64,000 nt of DNA from Boseongicola aestuarii (GCF_900184815.1 NZ_FXXQ01000012.1:48531-112530), one strand, 5' to 3'. Counted from the stretch's first letter, positions 35,311-44,523 are shown. The notes: generated by a model from the letters alone, not told the origin. Translations and numbers: made by a program.

Positions 35311-35330
35311 ACAGATATTGTGTCTGTCAA
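35311..35330 (-). promoter_or_regulatory. Possible promoter/operator of the arfB leader RNA
   Basis: TTGACA on the minus strand (35330-35325) is a consensus -35 box. It overlaps the inverted repeat ACAGA-N7-TCTGT (35311-35327). No convincing -10 hexamer is found at 16-18 bases. Confidence 0.35.
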
Positions 35331-35336
35331 CGTTTT

Positions 35337-35957
35337 TTACGCTAGGTTTGGCTTGAGACGTCTCACAATTATGCGAAATGGCACCAGTGCGATTAATGCG
35401 AGGGCGATTTTCACACCCCAATCGGCCACGGCAAGCGACACCCAAAGCGGACTTGCGGGGCCGAAACCCAGAATTGGAAGCACCTCGCCGGCCCAGCTCA
35501 CATCGTTTGCAGGCTCAATAAAGGCCAGCGTTGCCGAAAAGGCGATGGTGAAGAACAGAGCCGTGTCGACTGCCGATCCAATCAGGGTCGACACCAGAGG
35601 CGCTCGCCACCAAGCTCCGCCGCGCAGTCGGTCGAAGATCGCGACGTCCAAGAGCTGTGCCGTGAGGAACGCCAGACCTGACCCAAGGGCAATGCGCCAG
35701 GTCACAAGCGGTCCGAACTCGCCTGCGATCTGCGTGCCGACCATCGAGCATCCCACGCCCACAAGAAAGCCCGAAAAAACGACTTTGCGCGCATCGCGCG
35801 CGCCGTAAACGCGGTTCATCACATCGGTCACAAGAAACGCCAGTGGGTAAGTGAACGCGCCCCAGGTCAGCCATTGGCCGAACAGGAATTGCACCAAAAT
35901 ATTCGAAGCCACAACGATGGCGGCCATGGCAATGATGCCAGGAAGGATTCGTGTCAT
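35337..35957 (-). CDS. yhhQ: Queuosine precursor transporter
   Basis: This 206-residue membrane protein of the YhhQ/VUT family takes up preQ0/preQ1. It has about six hydrophobic segments and the family motifs FTYPLAFLVTDVMNRVYGARDARKVVF and LRGGAWWRAPLVSTLIGSAVDTALFF. It matches queG at 12.6 kb in pathway. I looked for a preQ1 riboswitch in the 74 bases upstream and saw no convincing one. Confidence 0.93.
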   Translation of the reverse strand: MTRILPGIIAMAAIVVASNILVQFLFGQWLTWGAFTYPLAFLVTDVMNRVYGARDARKVVFSGFLVGVGCSMVGTQIAGEFGPLVTWRIALGSGLAFLTAQLLDVAIFDRLRGGAWWRAPLVSTLIGSAVDTALFFTIAFSATLAFIEPANDVSWAGEVLPILGFGPASPLWVSLAVADWGVKIALALIALVPFRIIVRRLKPNLA

Positions 35958-36031
35958 GATTTTTTCCGTTTTGACAAGGTAGTCGGAGACTTGGACCCGT
36001 TATTGGGATGGGCGCACTTAGCTGGCAGCGT

Positions 36032-36904
36032 TCACTGCGTCAAGCGGAACTCGATGATCTGGGTTTCCTGAACGCTCAAATTGTTGTCGTCCGATATCAT
36101 TGTCAGCCGCAACCGACTTTCGCTATCTCGCCAGACAGACAGGCCTTCCAGATTGTCGAACTGGCGCAGGTGCGATGTCCAGAGGATCTCGCCATCAGGA
36201 TGGAACTCATTCGGCTGGAATGTTCGGATACGGCTCTGAAATCCGACCAAGTGAAACGCGCGTTCAAGGACGTAAAGTTTGCCGTCGGGTCCAACATCTG
36301 CGCCGACGGGTCTGAAACCCTTTGATCGCTTCAGGTGACCAAGTGTCTCCCAACCTGCTCGCATCTGCCGCCACAGCGGAAAGCCAGTTGTGCCTTTCGG
36401 TGCGGTTTCCGGAATTGCCAGAAATCGGCCTTCATTATCCACCGCCAAAGCTTCGACACCGCCGTTTTCAGGCAAGCCGGTGGCTTCCCGAGGGAGTTCT
36501 ACGCGGGTGGGAAGCCCTGTCTCGCCATATATCAAAATCCTTGGAAACCGCTCAAACGACACTGCAAAGCGCCCACTTGAAAGCACGGCAAGACCTTCGC
36601 TGTCGCCAATATGTTCGATGTTCTTTTGAAAAAACGGCGTTCCGTCGGTGTCTACCAGCGCGCCAACCGGCCCAGGCTCCACACCGACAATCCGGTTGCC
36701 GGCGCGCAGGAACTTGCCCTCATAAATCTGGGCATTGTCGCCGATCGCAATGAACGAAGCGCCGCCATCCATGACCTCAATTGCGGACCATCCTCCGAAG
36801 TAGTCCTCGGGGCGCTCCCAAACGAAATGGGAGGTCTGTTCAAGTTCGGGCTCTGCGGCAAGCGGAGTTGCCGCAAGGATCAGCGCGACAAGACTTGTGC
36901 GCAT
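36032..36904 (-). CDS. Exported esterase-like phytase-type beta-propeller protein
   Basis: This 290-residue protein has a signal peptide (MRTSLVALILAATPLAAEP) and the repeats of the 'esterase-like activity of phytase' family: WSAIEVMDGGASFIAIGDNA, HIGDSEGLAVLSSGRFAVSFER, GGVEALAVDNEGRFLAIPE and FDNLEGLSVWRDSESRLRLTMISDDN. It is predicted to be periplasmic. The substrate is unknown. It is coupled to mepA, whose coding end overlaps its start by 25 bases. Confidence 0.88.
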   Translation of the reverse strand: MRTSLVALILAATPLAAEPELEQTSHFVWERPEDYFGGWSAIEVMDGGASFIAIGDNAQIYEGKFLRAGNRIVGVEPGPVGALVDTDGTPFFQKNIEHIGDSEGLAVLSSGRFAVSFERFPRILIYGETGLPTRVELPREATGLPENGGVEALAVDNEGRFLAIPETAPKGTTGFPLWRQMRAGWETLGHLKRSKGFRPVGADVGPDGKLYVLERAFHLVGFQSRIRTFQPNEFHPDGEILWTSHLRQFDNLEGLSVWRDSESRLRLTMISDDNNLSVQETQIIEFRLTQ

Positions 36905-37740
36905 TGCTGAGGCAGATCGGCCATCACCAGTTCACGTCGCGGCGGCGCTGGTTTGGCATTTGGGTCCGGGGGTGGCGGGTTCAGGATATTGTCGACCCAC
37001 TCCTGCGCCTGATCGCAACCATCCCCCGCCGGAGGCGGGGCCTGATTGATGCAAGCGCCTGCATTCCTTGGACACTCCAAGCGGACATGGAAATGGTAGT
37101 GATGCCCCCACCAGGGGCGGATCTTGCGCAACCACGCGCGGTCGCCGCGTGCGTCCTTGCACATTTGCACCTTGGCTCCGGGGAAAATGAAAATGCGGGC
37201 GACAGCAGGATCACTGGCGGCGGCTTTAAGGATTTCATGGTGCTGTGGCGTCCAGTTTTCGTTCACAAAAGCGCCGTTCGCCCGGCGCGTCGAAATTGAC
37301 GACAGGTTTTCGCGTGTTCCACGGCTGAGGGTCAGATCGCGGGCGGGCAGCATCCAGACGTCTATGTCCAGACCAAGTTGGTGGCTGCGGTGTCCGGTCA
37401 ACATCGGACCGCCGCGCGGCTGCGAAATGTCGCCGATATAAAGCCCGTTCCAGCCCGGTTGCGTGGCCGCGAAACGAGATAGCCGGTTGATGAATTCAAT
37501 GGTGTTCGGATGGCCCCAATTGCGATTTCGACTGAGGCGCATGGCCTGCCAGGTCGGTCCGGTCTCGTTAAGTTGAACGCCCCCGGCAAGACAGCCTTTA
37601 GCATAGCTTCCAAATGGCGCTGACGTGTGGCGGGACGCGTTTGATTTACCGCCGAATAACTCTTTCGCCAACGGCTGGGCTGCAAGGGGTGAAATGGATA
37701 GTACGATGGCCGTCAGGACGGCTGCGAACCGGTGTCCCAT
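36880..37740 (-). CDS. mepA: Penicillin-insensitive murein endopeptidase
   Basis: This 286-residue periplasmic zinc peptidase cuts D-alanyl-meso-diaminopimelyl cross-links. It has a signal peptide (FAAVLTAIVLSISPLAAQP) and the metal motifs GHRSHQLGLDIDVWM and GHHYHFHVRLECP. Cysteines near the C-terminus are typical of the family. ATG 37740 was chosen because it directly precedes the signal peptide. The start overlaps the MFS gene by 28 bases. Confidence 0.95.
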   Translation of the reverse strand: MGHRFAAVLTAIVLSISPLAAQPLAKELFGGKSNASRHTSAPFGSYAKGCLAGGVQLNETGPTWQAMRLSRNRNWGHPNTIEFINRLSRFAATQPGWNGLYIGDISQPRGGPMLTGHRSHQLGLDIDVWMLPARDLTLSRGTRENLSSISTRRANGAFVNENWTPQHHEILKAAASDPAVARIFIFPGAKVQMCKDARGDRAWLRKIRPWWGHHYHFHVRLECPRNAGACINQAPPPAGDGCDQAQEWVDNILNPPPPDPNAKPAPPRRELVMADLPQQCAQVLSR

Positions 37741-39107
37741 GTATCTGCTCTGTCTCCGCCTGCTTTTACCCATGGTAGCAAAACCAGTCCAAGAAGGAAC
37801 AAAAAGATCAAAGGGGCAACGCCGAGGCGCGCGCTTTCGGTCAATGCGGTCACAGTTCCGATCAGTGCCGGGGCAAGAAACGACGTGGCGCGCCCGGAAA
37901 GCCCATAAAGACCAAAGCTTTCGGTCGGTGCTTCAGGGTCTGCGTGCCGCACCATCATTGAGCGGCTCGCCGCCTGAAGCACGCCTCCAAAGCCGCCGAT
38001 CAGGATGCCACAGCCAAAGAAGACCATGTCGGGAAGGCTCGACGAAGCGTCCAGCGCGACGCCAAAGAAACTATCGCGGCTCATGTTCACGATCGTGAAG
38101 CACACAAGCATCAATCCGATGATGGTTGCGATAATGACTGGTTTCGGACCAAAGTGCTTGTCCAGCCCGCCACCGACCCACGAGAACCCGGCGGCAGCCA
38201 GAACACTGATAATCCCGAAAACGCCGACTTGCGTGACTTCCCAGTTCAAGACCAGCAAGGCATAGGTGCCACCAAACCCGTAAAGTCCGTTCAAGGCATC
38301 ACGATATAACATTGAAGAAGCCAGATAGGACGCCAGCGAAGGCCGCTTGACCAGCCCCTTGATGGCTCCGCCTAGGCTGCTCAACGCGGCTTTCATGGAA
38401 TACCCGCGGCGCTCGCTGCGCACTTCCCGAACCCAGAGGAAGTATGGAACCATGAACACCAGAAACCAAAGTGCTGCGAAAGGTCCAGCAAACCGCGTGC
38501 CTTCCCGCATTTCCGGGTCCAGACCGAACACCGGGGCAAGCCCGGCAACAGTGCGTCCGTTGGCTTGCTCGACAAAGAACACCAGAACAATCGCAAGCGA
38601 GATCAGTCCGCCGAGATACCCAAAGGCAAAACCGGACCCCGAGATCTTGCCGATCTCCTGCGGCGTTCCCAGTGCCGGCAACTGAGCGTTGGTGAAGATC
38701 AGCGCGTATTCAGCTCCAATGAAGCCGACTGCGAAAAACAAGAGTGCCCACATCAGGTTCGAACCGTCTGGCTGGGTCCACCAAAGACCCGTGGCTCCGA
38801 CAACGAACATCATCGAGAACGCAATAATCCAGGGCATTCGTCGGCCTGCGGTGTCGGCCAAAGCGCCCATGATCGGACCGCCAAAACCAACAACCAGACC
38901 AGTCAGCGTGAGACACAACGACCAGACCGACTGCGCGCGTGCATCCGCTGCGGTTTCATCCATGCCCGCGGCCATATAGTGCTCCATGGCCACAGACGCG
39001 AAGAACGGCCCGAATATGAAAGTTAGCAATACTGTGTGATAGGGCTGGCTGGCCCAGTCGAAAAAGAACCAGCCCCAGATACGTTTCTTCAGGCTTGGTG
39101 CGCTCAT
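37713..39107 (-). CDS. MFS transporter, UMF1/Atg22 family
   Basis: This 464-residue protein has about twelve hydrophobic segments and the Atg22-like opening WGWFFFDWASQPYHTVLLTFIFGPFF. The first loop reads GPIMGALADTAGRRMPWI. A cytoplasmic loop in the middle carries SLGGAIKGLVKRPSLASYL. It may export amino acids or similar compounds; the substrate is unknown. It heads a three-gene minus-strand operon with mepA and the esterase-like gene. Confidence 0.9.
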   Translation of the reverse strand: MSAPSLKKRIWGWFFFDWASQPYHTVLLTFIFGPFFASVAMEHYMAAGMDETAADARAQSVWSLCLTLTGLVVGFGGPIMGALADTAGRRMPWIIAFSMMFVVGATGLWWTQPDGSNLMWALLFFAVGFIGAEYALIFTNAQLPALGTPQEIGKISGSGFAFGYLGGLISLAIVLVFFVEQANGRTVAGLAPVFGLDPEMREGTRFAGPFAALWFLVFMVPYFLWVREVRSERRGYSMKAALSSLGGAIKGLVKRPSLASYLASSMLYRDALNGLYGFGGTYALLVLNWEVTQVGVFGIISVLAAAGFSWVGGGLDKHFGPKPVIIATIIGLMLVCFTIVNMSRDSFFGVALDASSSLPDMVFFGCGILIGGFGGVLQAASRSMMVRHADPEAPTESFGLYGLSGRATSFLAPALIGTVTALTESARLGVAPLIFLFLLGLVLLPWVKAGGDRADTWDTGSQPS

Positions 39108-39165
39108 AATCTTCCTCGCATATTATCAGCAACTTAGATAGAGCGTGTGCGAGTAAAGCAACCTC

Positions 39166-39714
39166 TTAGTTGTCGATCTTGGGGCCGCCTTCAGGTGGCC
39201 AGGGCCTTGTGGCCTCGGCGTCGATCCAATTTTGAGCCCAGTCCGGCATCGGCGGTTGCTCTGCAGCATAGCCATTTCTTTCCAGAAAATCGCTTGGCTT
39301 GATTGTGCCGTTCTTGTCCTTGATCGCGGCGCGCAAAAGAAGGTGGTTCATGCAGGTGCTGCCCTGCCACATCGATTGTTCTGCATAAGTGAAGCGATCA
39401 TCGAAACCAACAAAACGCGTCTGAACGCGATAAGTCTGCCAGGTCGGAATGCGTTTGCGGTACCGCACCGAAACGCCCGCCACTGGAAACATCAGCCGCT
39501 GCTTAATGACATGGCTCACTATCCCCATCCGAGTGGTCGCAGCCCAGCGATCCAATTCGAACAATGTCAGAATACGACCGTGGTTCAGTTCTCCGAACAG
39601 ATCCGTGTCCCAAGGCCATGCGCGGTGGGTCGCGACATGCCAGTCGTAAAGGCCGATCTTTGGCATCTTGCGGGCTTTCGCCATGAAATAAAGGGCGCGA
39701 AAATATGGATACAT
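39166..39714 (-). CDS. Acyl-CoA thioesterase-like protein (4HBT/THEM6 type)
   Basis: This 182-residue hotdog-fold protein has DTDLFGELNHGRILTLFELDRWAATTRMG, where the Asp, Asn and His are in the position of the 4HBT active site. The strand patterns VRYRKRIPTWQTYRVQTRF and FTYAEQSMWQG also fit. It is closest in style to THEM6-like thioesterases. The substrate is unknown. It is divergent from yggT. Confidence 0.87.
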   Translation of the reverse strand: MYPYFRALYFMAKARKMPKIGLYDWHVATHRAWPWDTDLFGELNHGRILTLFELDRWAATTRMGIVSHVIKQRLMFPVAGVSVRYRKRIPTWQTYRVQTRFVGFDDRFTYAEQSMWQGSTCMNHLLLRAAIKDKNGTIKPSDFLERNGYAAEQPPMPDWAQNWIDAEATRPWPPEGGPKIDN

Positions 39715-39833
39715 TTCGGTGCCTTCGCCGATTGAAAGCGGAGCGTCAAGAACGACGTGACGGAATGCGGGGGCTTGTCAGATGGTGGCGTGGCCCTTAG
39801 GTGAAGTGAGCCCAAAAGACGGAAAACTGACAC

Positions 39834-40121
39834 ATGCAATCGCTTCTTCAAATTCTGCTGCTGATCCTCGATGTCGCGTGGTTCATCATGATCGCGCATA
39901 TCATCATGTCGTGGCTCATCAGCTTCAGCGTGCTGAACCTGCATCAACCGTTCGTGCGTCAGGTCTGGGACGGTCTGAACCGCCTGCTGGAACCTGTCTA
40001 TGGGCGTATCCGCAGCTTCCTGCCGCAGACGGGCGGGCTTGATCTGGCGCCTCTGGTTGCGCTGATCGGGGTCTATGCTTTGCGGATCATTCTGATCAAT
40101 AACGCGGGCGCGTTTATCTGA
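39834..40121 (+). CDS. YggT family membrane protein
   Basis: This 95-residue protein has two hydrophobic segments and the YggT motif NRLLEPVYGRIRSFLPQTGGLDLAPLVALIGVY. It is an integral inner-membrane protein of poorly defined role, sometimes linked to osmotic tolerance or cell division. It lies 90 bases before recQ. Confidence 0.93.
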   Translation: MQSLLQILLLILDVAWFIMIAHIIMSWLISFSVLNLHQPFVRQVWDGLNRLLEPVYGRIRSFLPQTGGLDLAPLVALIGVYALRIILINNAGAFI

Positions 40122-40209
40122 CCTTTGAAGCCTTGATCGGACCTTGTTGACGGCCTGTTCACATGCGACAGTGTAGGCAACGAGAGCAGTTCAAGAACAA
40201 GGCACAGCA

Positions 40210-42258
40210 ATGGACGGGTCCAGTCCCACCGCCCATTCGATTCTAAGCGAAGTTTTCGGCTTTGACGGGTTTCGCCCGATGCAGGCCGATATTGTGACGG
40301 CTGTGGCCGCTGGCACCGACGTGCTGGCCATTCTGCCGACCGGTGGCGGGAAATCTCTTTGTTTTCAGCTTCCTGCGTTGATGCGGCCCGGACTGACGGT
40401 GGTCATCTCGCCGTTGATTGCATTGATGCGCGATCAGGTGCGCGCTTTGAAAGAGGCCGGCGTATCGGCGGGGGCTTTGACGTCTGCCAATACCGAGGAT
40501 GAAAACGCTGAGGTGTTTGATGCGCTGTATAAGGGCGATCTGAAGCTTCTTTATATGGCGCCGGAGCGGCTTGCTGCCGGGGGCACGGACCGGATGCTGG
40601 CGCATGCGGGGGTGACATTGCTTGCGGTTGATGAGGCGCATTGTGTGAGCCAGTGGGGGCATGACTTTCGACCCGACTATTTGCGCATCGGGGCTTTGCG
40701 TCGTGCGCTGGATGTGCCGCTTGCGGCCTTTACCGCGACGGCGGATGCCGAGACGCGCGACGAGATTGCGGCACGGTTGTTTGGGGGCGACGAACCCACC
40801 GTTTTCCTCGGGGGATTTGATCGCCCGAACATTCATCTGGCCTTTGCGGCGAAGGACAAGCCGCGTGAGCAGATCCTGAGTTTCGCGGCAGCGCGCAAAG
40901 GGCAGTCGGGGATTGTCTACTGCGGGACGCGGGCCAAGACCGAGACGCTGGCAAAGGCGATGTGCGATGCCGGGCATTCGGCTTTGGCGTATCACGGCGG
41001 GATGGAACCCGATGCGCGCCGCGAGGTTGAGCGGCGGTTTCAGACGGATGACGATCTGGTCGTTGTGGCGACGATTGCCTTCGGAATGGGGATCGACAAA
41101 CCGGACATCCGATGGGTCGCGCATGCGGACCTGCCGAAGTCAATTGAGGCGTATTATCAAGAGATTGGCCGCGCCGGACGGGATGGGGCGCCAGCGGAAA
41201 CGCTGACGCTGTTCGGGACTGATGACATTCGGTTTCGGCGGATGCAGATTGATGAGGGTTTGGCGCCTCCCGAGCGGCGGATGGCGGATCATGGGCGGCT
41301 GAACGCTCTACTTGGTTTGGCCGAGGCGCATCAGTGCAGGCGGTTGAATTTGCTTAGCTATTTCGGGGAAAAACCCGAGCCTTGCGGGCGCTGCGATCTG
41401 TGCGATACGCCGCCGGAGACCTTCGACGGAACCGAGGCAGTGAGGAAAGCGCTTTCGGCGATCCTGCGCACCGGCGAGATGTTCGGGGCCGGGCATCTGA
41501 CAGATATTCTTGTTGGAAATCAAACGGATAAAGTACGTCAGCGCGGGCACGATGACTTGCCGACGTTTGGGGTCGGCAAGGACCTTGATCGTCGGATGTG
41601 GGGGGCTGTGTTCCGGCAGATGATGGGGCAGGACCTTGTGCGGCCCGATCCCGAGCGGCACGGAGGCTTGCGCATGACCGATGCGGCGCGGCCTATCTTG
41701 CGCGCTGAGGCGTCGATAACCCTGAGAAAAGACACGATGAAACCCGAGAGGCGGCCTGCGGCCAAGACCTTGGTGAGCGATGAAGATGCGCCTTTGTTAT
41801 CGGCGCTGAAGGCGAAGCGGCGGGCTTTGGCGGAAAATGCGCGGGTGCCGGCCTATGTGATTTTCAATGATCGGACGCTGATCGAAATGGCCGAAACGCG
41901 GCCCAAATCGATGGACGATATGGCCGGGATCACCGGGGTTGGCGCGAAAAAGCTGGAACGCTATGGCGCTAAATTTCTTGAAATAATTACGGGTGAGGCG
42001 GAGGTTGTCGCGCATCCCGTACGGCGCAAGTTGGCGGGGCGCGCGGCGGGCGAGACCTATGACCGGCTGTTGGCAGTGCAGGCGGATTTGGCGCGCGGTG
42101 CGGACGGCACGGGCAAGCCCATGTCGTGTTCGGCGTCTTTGCTGGCAAAGGTTGCGGCGCTGGGCGCGGACCGGGCGGGGGATGTTGAACGCCTTCTCGG
42201 CGCGCGTCTGGCCGAGCGGTTTGGCGGCGCGTTTCAGGACGTTCTGCGCGAGAATTGA
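40210..42258 (+). CDS. recQ: ATP-dependent DNA helicase RecQ
   Basis: This 682-residue superfamily 2 helicase has Walker A PTGGGKSLCFQLPAL, a DEAH box (VDEAHCVSQWGHDFRPDY) and the motif VI region YYQEIGRAGRDG. Zinc-binding cysteines follow (PCGRCDLCDTPPETF), then a winged-helix RQC domain and a C-terminal HRDC domain (VPAYVIFNDRTLIEMAETRP). It unwinds DNA in recombination and repair. Codon choice here is richer in GGG and GCG than in the first 39 kb. Confidence 0.96.
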   Translation: MDGSSPTAHSILSEVFGFDGFRPMQADIVTAVAAGTDVLAILPTGGGKSLCFQLPALMRPGLTVVISPLIALMRDQVRALKEAGVSAGALTSANTEDENAEVFDALYKGDLKLLYMAPERLAAGGTDRMLAHAGVTLLAVDEAHCVSQWGHDFRPDYLRIGALRRALDVPLAAFTATADAETRDEIAARLFGGDEPTVFLGGFDRPNIHLAFAAKDKPREQILSFAAARKGQSGIVYCGTRAKTETLAKAMCDAGHSALAYHGGMEPDARREVERRFQTDDDLVVVATIAFGMGIDKPDIRWVAHADLPKSIEAYYQEIGRAGRDGAPAETLTLFGTDDIRFRRMQIDEGLAPPERRMADHGRLNALLGLAEAHQCRRLNLLSYFGEKPEPCGRCDLCDTPPETFDGTEAVRKALSAILRTGEMFGAGHLTDILVGNQTDKVRQRGHDDLPTFGVGKDLDRRMWGAVFRQMMGQDLVRPDPERHGGLRMTDAARPILRAEASITLRKDTMKPERRPAAKTLVSDEDAPLLSALKAKRRALAENARVPAYVIFNDRTLIEMAETRPKSMDDMAGITGVGAKKLERYGAKFLEIITGEAEVVAHPVRRKLAGRAAGETYDRLLAVQADLARGADGTGKPMSCSASLLAKVAALGADRAGDVERLLGARLAERFGGAFQDVLREN

Positions 42259-42570
42259 CGCAACGTTCGCTGCGCGAGATCACACCTTTTTTCAGAATTG
42301 GTTAATTCGCGCGATTTCCTGAGAAAATGACTGAAATGGCACGTCGGTACAGCGTCGGTATGACGTCGGTATCGCGTCGGTGCGACCGTTCGGTGGTTGC
42401 CTGTTTTGCGCACCCTAACAGAGCGTGCGGTCGAATAAATGAAGAAAATATTAACATTTTCAGTGGCTTGCTGCGCATTGGGTGAACGTCGCCGCGCAAG
42501 GGTTTGGAGTTGTTAACGGATTGCCGCCTGCTCGGGCGTTCAGGGGCCGCAGCACGCGAGGTCCGCGATT
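42259..42570. other. 312-base intergenic region after recQ
   Basis: Both flanking genes end here (recQ plus, HAD minus), so no promoter is required. Yet the region holds four 11-base tandem repeats and several TTAA-containing stretches (GGTTAATTCG, ATTAACA, GTTAACGG). No ORF with a ribosome site and no T-tailed hairpin was seen. Confidence 0.5.
42342..42385. repeat. Four 11-base tandem repeats
   Basis: CGTCGGT plus four variable bases is repeated at 42342, 42353, 42364 and 42375 with no gap. The spacing is one helical turn, so identical faces are presented. The core is invariant in all four units. Confidence 0.75.
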
Positions 42571-43446
42571 TCAGCGTAGGAAACCCACGGCGTAGGTCGG
42601 GGTGATCTGCTGGCTTTCGATGAAATCATCCAGCGCCTTCTGGTTCGGCTGATCCACGGTCAGGGTTTCGACCAGTGCAAGGCCGCCGGTGATGAAAAGG
42701 CTGTCGATATCTTCGCCCATCGCGCCTTTGATATCGGTGCCGATACCGTCGCCGATCGCAAGAATGCGGCTGTCGGGAATGTCGGTGCCAAGCGCGGCAA
42801 GGCGGCGGCGGGCGAGGTCATAGACGGGCGGGTGCGGTTTGCCGAAGTAGAGGCTCTCTCCGCCCATTTCGGTGTAGAGTTTCGCCAGCGCGCCAGCGCA
42901 CCATTCGCGGGTATCGCCCCGGTCGACGACGATATCGGGATTGGCGCAGAGCAGTTTCAGGCCCTTTTGCTTGGCATAGAGAAACTCGGGACGGTTCACG
43001 GATGGGTCGGCCTGCGCGTCGAAAGGGCCGAGGCAGGCGATGCCGGTGGCCTCTTCGAGAGGGACGCGGGTGATCTTGACGGGATCATCGACGAGGTGGA
43101 TCGGCTCGAAAAAGGTCAGGTCATAGTCCTGGCCCATGAACCAGACCTTGTCGCCGACGACACCCTGGAACATGGCCGAACGCGCACTGTCACCGCTGGT
43201 GGCGATCACGTCCCAGCAATCGCGTGCGACGCCGATCTTCTGAAGCTGCCGTTCGACCGAGGCGCGCGGACGCGGAGCGTTGGTCAGCAAGACGACCTTG
43301 CCGCCGCGTCGGCGAAAGGCCTGAAGTGCGGCGACGGCTTCGGGGAAGGGTTCGATCCCGTTGTGCAGGCACCCCCAGAGGTCACAGAAGACCGCGTCGT
43401 AGTTGTCCGAGATTTCGGCAAGGTCGGCGACGATGGGGATGCTCAT
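42571..43446 (-). CDS. HAD superfamily phosphatase, TIGR01459 type
   Basis: This 291-residue protein of the HAD IIA type has the nucleophile motif AVFCDLWGCLHNGIEPF. Motif II is VVLLTNAPRPRASVERQL, and the C-terminal motif SRILAIGDGIGTDIKGAMGEDIDSLFI carries the metal aspartates. The family is found widely in alphaproteobacteria; the substrate is not known. It follows the Mn-dependent pyrophosphatase gene by 6 bases and is probably cotranscribed. Confidence 0.92.
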   Translation of the reverse strand: MSIPIVADLAEISDNYDAVFCDLWGCLHNGIEPFPEAVAALQAFRRRGGKVVLLTNAPRPRASVERQLQKIGVARDCWDVIATSGDSARSAMFQGVVGDKVWFMGQDYDLTFFEPIHLVDDPVKITRVPLEEATGIACLGPFDAQADPSVNRPEFLYAKQKGLKLLCANPDIVVDRGDTREWCAGALAKLYTEMGGESLYFGKPHPPVYDLARRRLAALGTDIPDSRILAIGDGIGTDIKGAMGEDIDSLFITGGLALVETLTVDQPNQKALDDFIESQQITPTYAVGFLR

Positions 43447-43452
43447 TTTGAC

Positions 43453-44373
43453 TCAGACTTTCAGCGCAGGGATGATCTGCTTTTTGCGGCTGACCACGCC
43501 GGGAAGGGTGACCATTTTGCCCGGAGCAGACACGCCGAAGCTTTTCTCGGCGACGCGGCGCACGGTGTCGTTCTGGATGAACATGATGGCTTCTTCCGAC
43601 AGGATGTCGATGAGGAAAAACAGAACGTGATCTACGCCGTCGTCTTCGGCAACGGCGGTCAGGTCTTCCATGATGCCGTCCTTGCGCGACAGAACTGTGC
43701 CGGGCGAGGTGGTTTCCAGAACCGAGACGCGGAATTTCATGCCGTCGACCTCGTAGGCTTTGCTATCCATCCGCAGAAGTTCGCTATCGGAATAGGACGA
43801 GACGTCGGATTTGGCGGCGAACATTTCGGCGGCATAGTCGCGGATGTCGATGTTCAGGTCAGCGGCCAGTTTTTCCGCCAGTTTGCGGTCAACATCCGTC
43901 GTGGTGGGCGAGCGGAATTCCAGCGTATCGGACAGGATGCAGGACAGCATCGCGCCCTTGATGTGGGTCGGCATCTTGTCGGCATCCGGGCCCATCAGGT
44001 CATACATGATCGTGGCGGTGCAGGCGACGGGGCGGACGGTGATGTTGATCGGGCCGCGTGTTTTCAAACCGCCTTGCAGCATGTGGTGGTCGATCACCTC
44101 GGTCACGCGGGCGTCGTTGATCGATGGGGGCAGTTCGGCGATGTTGTTGGTGTCGACGATCACGCATTCATCGCTCGATGTGACGTCTTCCAGCAATTCG
44201 GGGCGGTCGAGGTTCCAGCGGCGCAGCACGAACAGCGCTTCGGTGTTGGGTTCGCCAAGAAGGCGCGCTTTCGCGGGTGTGCCGCGGCATTCGGAGAGAT
44301 ACCAGGCCCAGATGATGGGCGAGCCGGTCGAGTCGGTGTCGGGGGATTTGTGGCCGAAGACTTGGATGGTCAT
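43453..44373 (-). CDS. ppaC: Manganese-dependent inorganic pyrophosphatase
   Basis: This 306-residue family II pyrophosphatase hydrolyses PPi to phosphate. It has the DHH motifs VFGHKSPDTDSTGSPI, ECVIVDTNNIAEL, VTEVIDHHMLQGG and the C-terminal substrate motif SRKKQIIP. The presence of a Mn-type rather than the common Mg-type enzyme is typical of this bacterial group. Confidence 0.96.
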   Translation of the reverse strand: MTIQVFGHKSPDTDSTGSPIIWAWYLSECRGTPAKARLLGEPNTEALFVLRRWNLDRPELLEDVTSSDECVIVDTNNIAELPPSINDARVTEVIDHHMLQGGLKTRGPINITVRPVACTATIMYDLMGPDADKMPTHIKGAMLSCILSDTLEFRSPTTTDVDRKLAEKLAADLNIDIRDYAAEMFAAKSDVSSYSDSELLRMDSKAYEVDGMKFRVSVLETTSPGTVLSRKDGIMEDLTAVAEDDGVDHVLFFLIDILSEEAIMFIQNDTVRRVAEKSFGVSAPGKMVTLPGVVSRKKQIIPALKV

Positions 44374-44523
44374 GGGTGCTGTTCCGTCAGTGTTCGTGTG
44401 GTTGGCCGCCTTATAACAGTGGCGCGGGGGATGTCACGGGGGAGTGCGAGGTGGTTTTGACGCATGGACGGTCGGGAACAAAGCGGCCCCGCGCCGCTTG
44501 AAGCGGTGCGGGGTTCTGGGGCA

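Noticed and set aside
35958..36031. preQ1 riboswitch upstream of yhhQ
   Set aside because: The short leader lacks the expected hairpin plus A-rich tail pattern. The queuosine link alone is not evidence.
42342..42385. CRISPR-like array
   Set aside because: The units are 11 bases with no spacers, there are only four, and no cas genes are present.
42832..44460. Long plus-strand open frame (542 codons) over the HAD and pyrophosphatase genes
   Set aside because: It is antisense to two well-supported genes (CDLWGCLHNG and GHKSPDTDS motifs) and its protein has no family pattern. It arises from GC-rich codon bias.
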